A stretch of DNA of 64,000 nucleotides from Qaidamihabitans albus (GTDB lineage: Bacteria > Actinomycetota > Actinomycetes > Mycobacteriales > Pseudonocardiaceae), in the NCBI RefSeq assembly GCF_016464705.1, contig NZ_JAEHOB010000003.1, positions 124,001 to 188,000 of the forward strand. Direction: 5' to 3'. Below, piece after piece: positions 62,821-64,000 of the stretch. Numbering within the stretch: position 1 is the stretch's first letter; the number at the start of each line of letters is the position of its first letter. The position numbers were made by a program, and so were the translations under genes. Under the pieces are notes generated by a model. The model was not told the DNA's origin. It did not search any database and saw only the letters and a program-made list of their open reading frames with translations.

Positions 62821-63702
62821 GTGCGTGTAGGCATTGTGATCCTTCCGGAAGACCGGTGGTGGGCGGCGGAACCCAAGTGGCGGGCCGCCGAGGAGTACGG
62901 CTTCGACCACGCCTGGACCTACGATCACCTGGGCTGGCGCACGCTCGTCGACAGTCCGTGGTTCAGCGCCGTGCCCACCCTCGGCGCCGCCGCGATGGTC
63001 ACCTCCCGGATCCGGCTCGGTACGTTCGTGGCCTCGCCCAACTTCCGGCACCCGGTGCCGTTCATGCGCGAGCTGGTCACCCTCGACGACCTCGCGGACG
63101 GCAGGTTCGTGCTCGGGGTCGGCGCAGGCGGAGTCGGCTACGACACCGGCGTGCTCGGTGAGCCGGAGATCTCCACGCGGCAGCGGACCGACCGCTTCGC
63201 CGAGTTCGTCGAGGCGCTCGACGGTCTGCTCCGCATAGACCGCTACGACCACGAGGGTGACTTCTACACCGCGCGCGGCGCCCGGAACCTGCCCGGACCG
63301 GTGCAGCGCCCGCGGCTGCCATTCCTGGTCGCGGCGAACGGGCCGCGCACCATGCGGGTGGCGGCCGGGTTCGGCGCAGGATGGGTCACGACGGGCAGGC
63401 CGGCCGAGCGCCAGGACGACTGGTGGGACTCGGTCGCCGAGCTCGCGAAGACCTTCGACGAGGTGCTGGAGCGCGCGGGCCGGGACCGCGCGGACGTCCA
63501 CCGGTACCTGTCCCTCGACGCCGCCCCGGTGTTCTCGCTTTCCAGCACCGAGGCCTTCGCCGACGCGGCGGGGCGGGCAGGCGAGTTGGGCTTCACCGAC
63601 ATCGTGGTGCACTGGCCGCGCAGCGGCACCCCGTACCAGGGCCGGGAGGCAGTACTCGAACAGGTCGTCGAGGAACAGTTGCCCGCACTGCAGGAGCGTT
63701 AG
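62821..63702 (+). CDS. LLM-class, probably F420-dependent, oxidoreductase
   Basis: A 293-residue TIM-barrel flavin/F420 enzyme. RVGIVILPEDRW at the start, HAWTYDHLGWRTL near 30, TSRIRLGTFVASPNFRHPVPFMRELVTLDDLADGRFVLGVGAG (65-105) and GRPAERQDDW near 195 are typical. Substrate unknown. GTG start 66 nt after the divergent HAD start. Confidence 0.9.
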   Translation: MRVGIVILPEDRWWAAEPKWRAAEEYGFDHAWTYDHLGWRTLVDSPWFSAVPTLGAAAMVTSRIRLGTFVASPNFRHPVPFMRELVTLDDLADGRFVLGVGAGGVGYDTGVLGEPEISTRQRTDRFAEFVEALDGLLRIDRYDHEGDFYTARGARNLPGPVQRPRLPFLVAANGPRTMRVAAGFGAGWVTTGRPAERQDDWWDSVAELAKTFDEVLERAGRDRADVHRYLSLDAAPVFSLSSTEAFADAAGRAGELGFTDIVVHWPRSGTPYQGREAVLEQVVEEQLPALQER

Positions 63703-63803
63703 CCCGGACGGGTGGTGTTCCGCGGCCGTGGAACCGGGTCGCGCCGGGCGGCGTCGATCCTGTCGCAGGCGCGGGGAGGACGCCCGGGGGTGCTGAGGGC
63801 GGG

Positions 63804-63851
63804 ACGGTCCTCGTGCGGCAGGCAGGGGCAGCCACGCCCTACGAGGACCGT
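63804..63851. terminator. Hairpin in the gap before glf
   Basis: ACGGTCCTCGT (63804-63814) and ACGAGGACCGT (63841-63851) pair perfectly over 11 bp, loop 26 nt. The rest of the 226-bp gap (63703-63928) shows no ORF; glf promoter elements were not identified with confidence. Confidence 0.6.
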
Positions 63852-63928
63852 CTCCCGAGTTCCTGGTCAGCGGCATTTGCGGATGGGCGGTGAAATGGCC
63901 GCCAGGCACGCCGGTAGCCTTTTCGCCC

Positions 63929-64000
63929 GTGAGCGCGCACACGAACTCCGCAGAGATCACCCGAGACGATTTTGCCGGATTCGACCTGATTGTGGTCGGT
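63929..64000 (+). CDS. glf: UDP-galactopyranose mutase, first 24 codons (3' end outside window)
   Basis: The GTG start at 63929 opens MSAHTNSAEITRDDFAGFDL followed by IVVG, which is the beginning of the FAD-binding fold of UDP-galactopyranose mutase. The gene runs off the window end. Mutase makes UDP-Galf, the donor used by GlfT2, so this fits the surrounding galactan genes. Recognition rests on a short piece and on context. Confidence 0.75.
   Translation, partial: MSAHTNSAEITRDDFAGFDLIVVG

Overview
This 64-kb window is high-GC actinobacterial chromosome with many GTG and TTG starts and many 4-nt stop/start overlaps. The gene content points to the mycolic-acid-type or Pseudonocardiales side of the phylum: an EspG/PPE/DUF3558 type VII-associated locus, GlfT2, the start of UDP-galactopyranose mutase, an AftB-like arabinosyltransferase, an F420-type LLM oxidoreductase and a fused CydDC. 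A Pseudonocardiaceae genome (Amycolatopsis-like) is my best guess; this is inference, as no rRNA or other marker is present.

Layout. 0-2 kb: the tail of a conserved barrel-like protein, an IclR regulator and a Gdt1/TMEM165-type cation transporter. 2-9 kb: cytochrome bd oxidase operon cydA-cydB-cydDC followed by a GAF histidine kinase. 9-16 kb: a catabolic island with a GntR/FCD regulator, a divergent DUF1932 dehydrogenase, and a six-gene operon (DUF6282 amidohydrolase, GalB-like hydratase, LigK/RraA-like aldolase, three-part ABC importer). It is closed by a NarL-type response regulator. 16-22.5 kb: Excalibur protein, class F sortase lacking its usual Arg, a PLD-helicase-DUF3427 protein, and an exonuclease-like membrane protein that has lost all its catalytic residues. 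22.5-27.7 kb: type VII-associated operon, carboxylesterase, MazG-like pyrophosphohydrolase. 27.8-32.8 kb: a tightly overlapped operon of an SF1 helicase and two unknown proteins. 33-36 kb: hydrolase, pantothenate kinase, macro-domain protein.

36-50 kb carries a core block that in M. tuberculosis is Rv3834c-Rv3838c (serS, septum-formation protein, metallopeptidase, phosphatase, pheA). Here it is opened up by accessory insertions: DUF4232 lipoprotein, MFS, SDR, a YgiB/GspS/DUF350-like trio, haloalkane dehalogenase, and an ArsR/SRPBCC pair. 50-64 kb is a cell-wall polysaccharide region: DUF6541 membrane protein, two GT2 enzymes with DUF2304, flippase, GalE, GlfT2, AftB-like GT-C, PlsC, HAD phosphatase, LLM oxidoreductase and the first 24 codons of glf.

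Three things stand out. First, a 46-bp palindromic element of fixed geometry occurs six times, five of them exactly between convergent genes. Every one of the 12 convergent gene junctions is either nearly abutting (gap of 11 nt or less, or overlapping) or carries a strong hairpin. Second, the 10.8-15.7 kb operon combines an importer with enzymes resembling the lower 4,5-cleavage pathway (PDC/4-oxalomesaconate to pyruvate and oxaloacetate) but has no ring-cleaving dioxygenase. Third, two neighbouring envelope/nucleic-acid proteins (sortase and DEDDh exonuclease) appear to be pseudoenzymes.

No tRNA, rRNA, CRISPR array, transposase or prophage gene was seen, and no gene-free stretch exceeds 300 bases (the longest, about 245 bases, precedes cydA).
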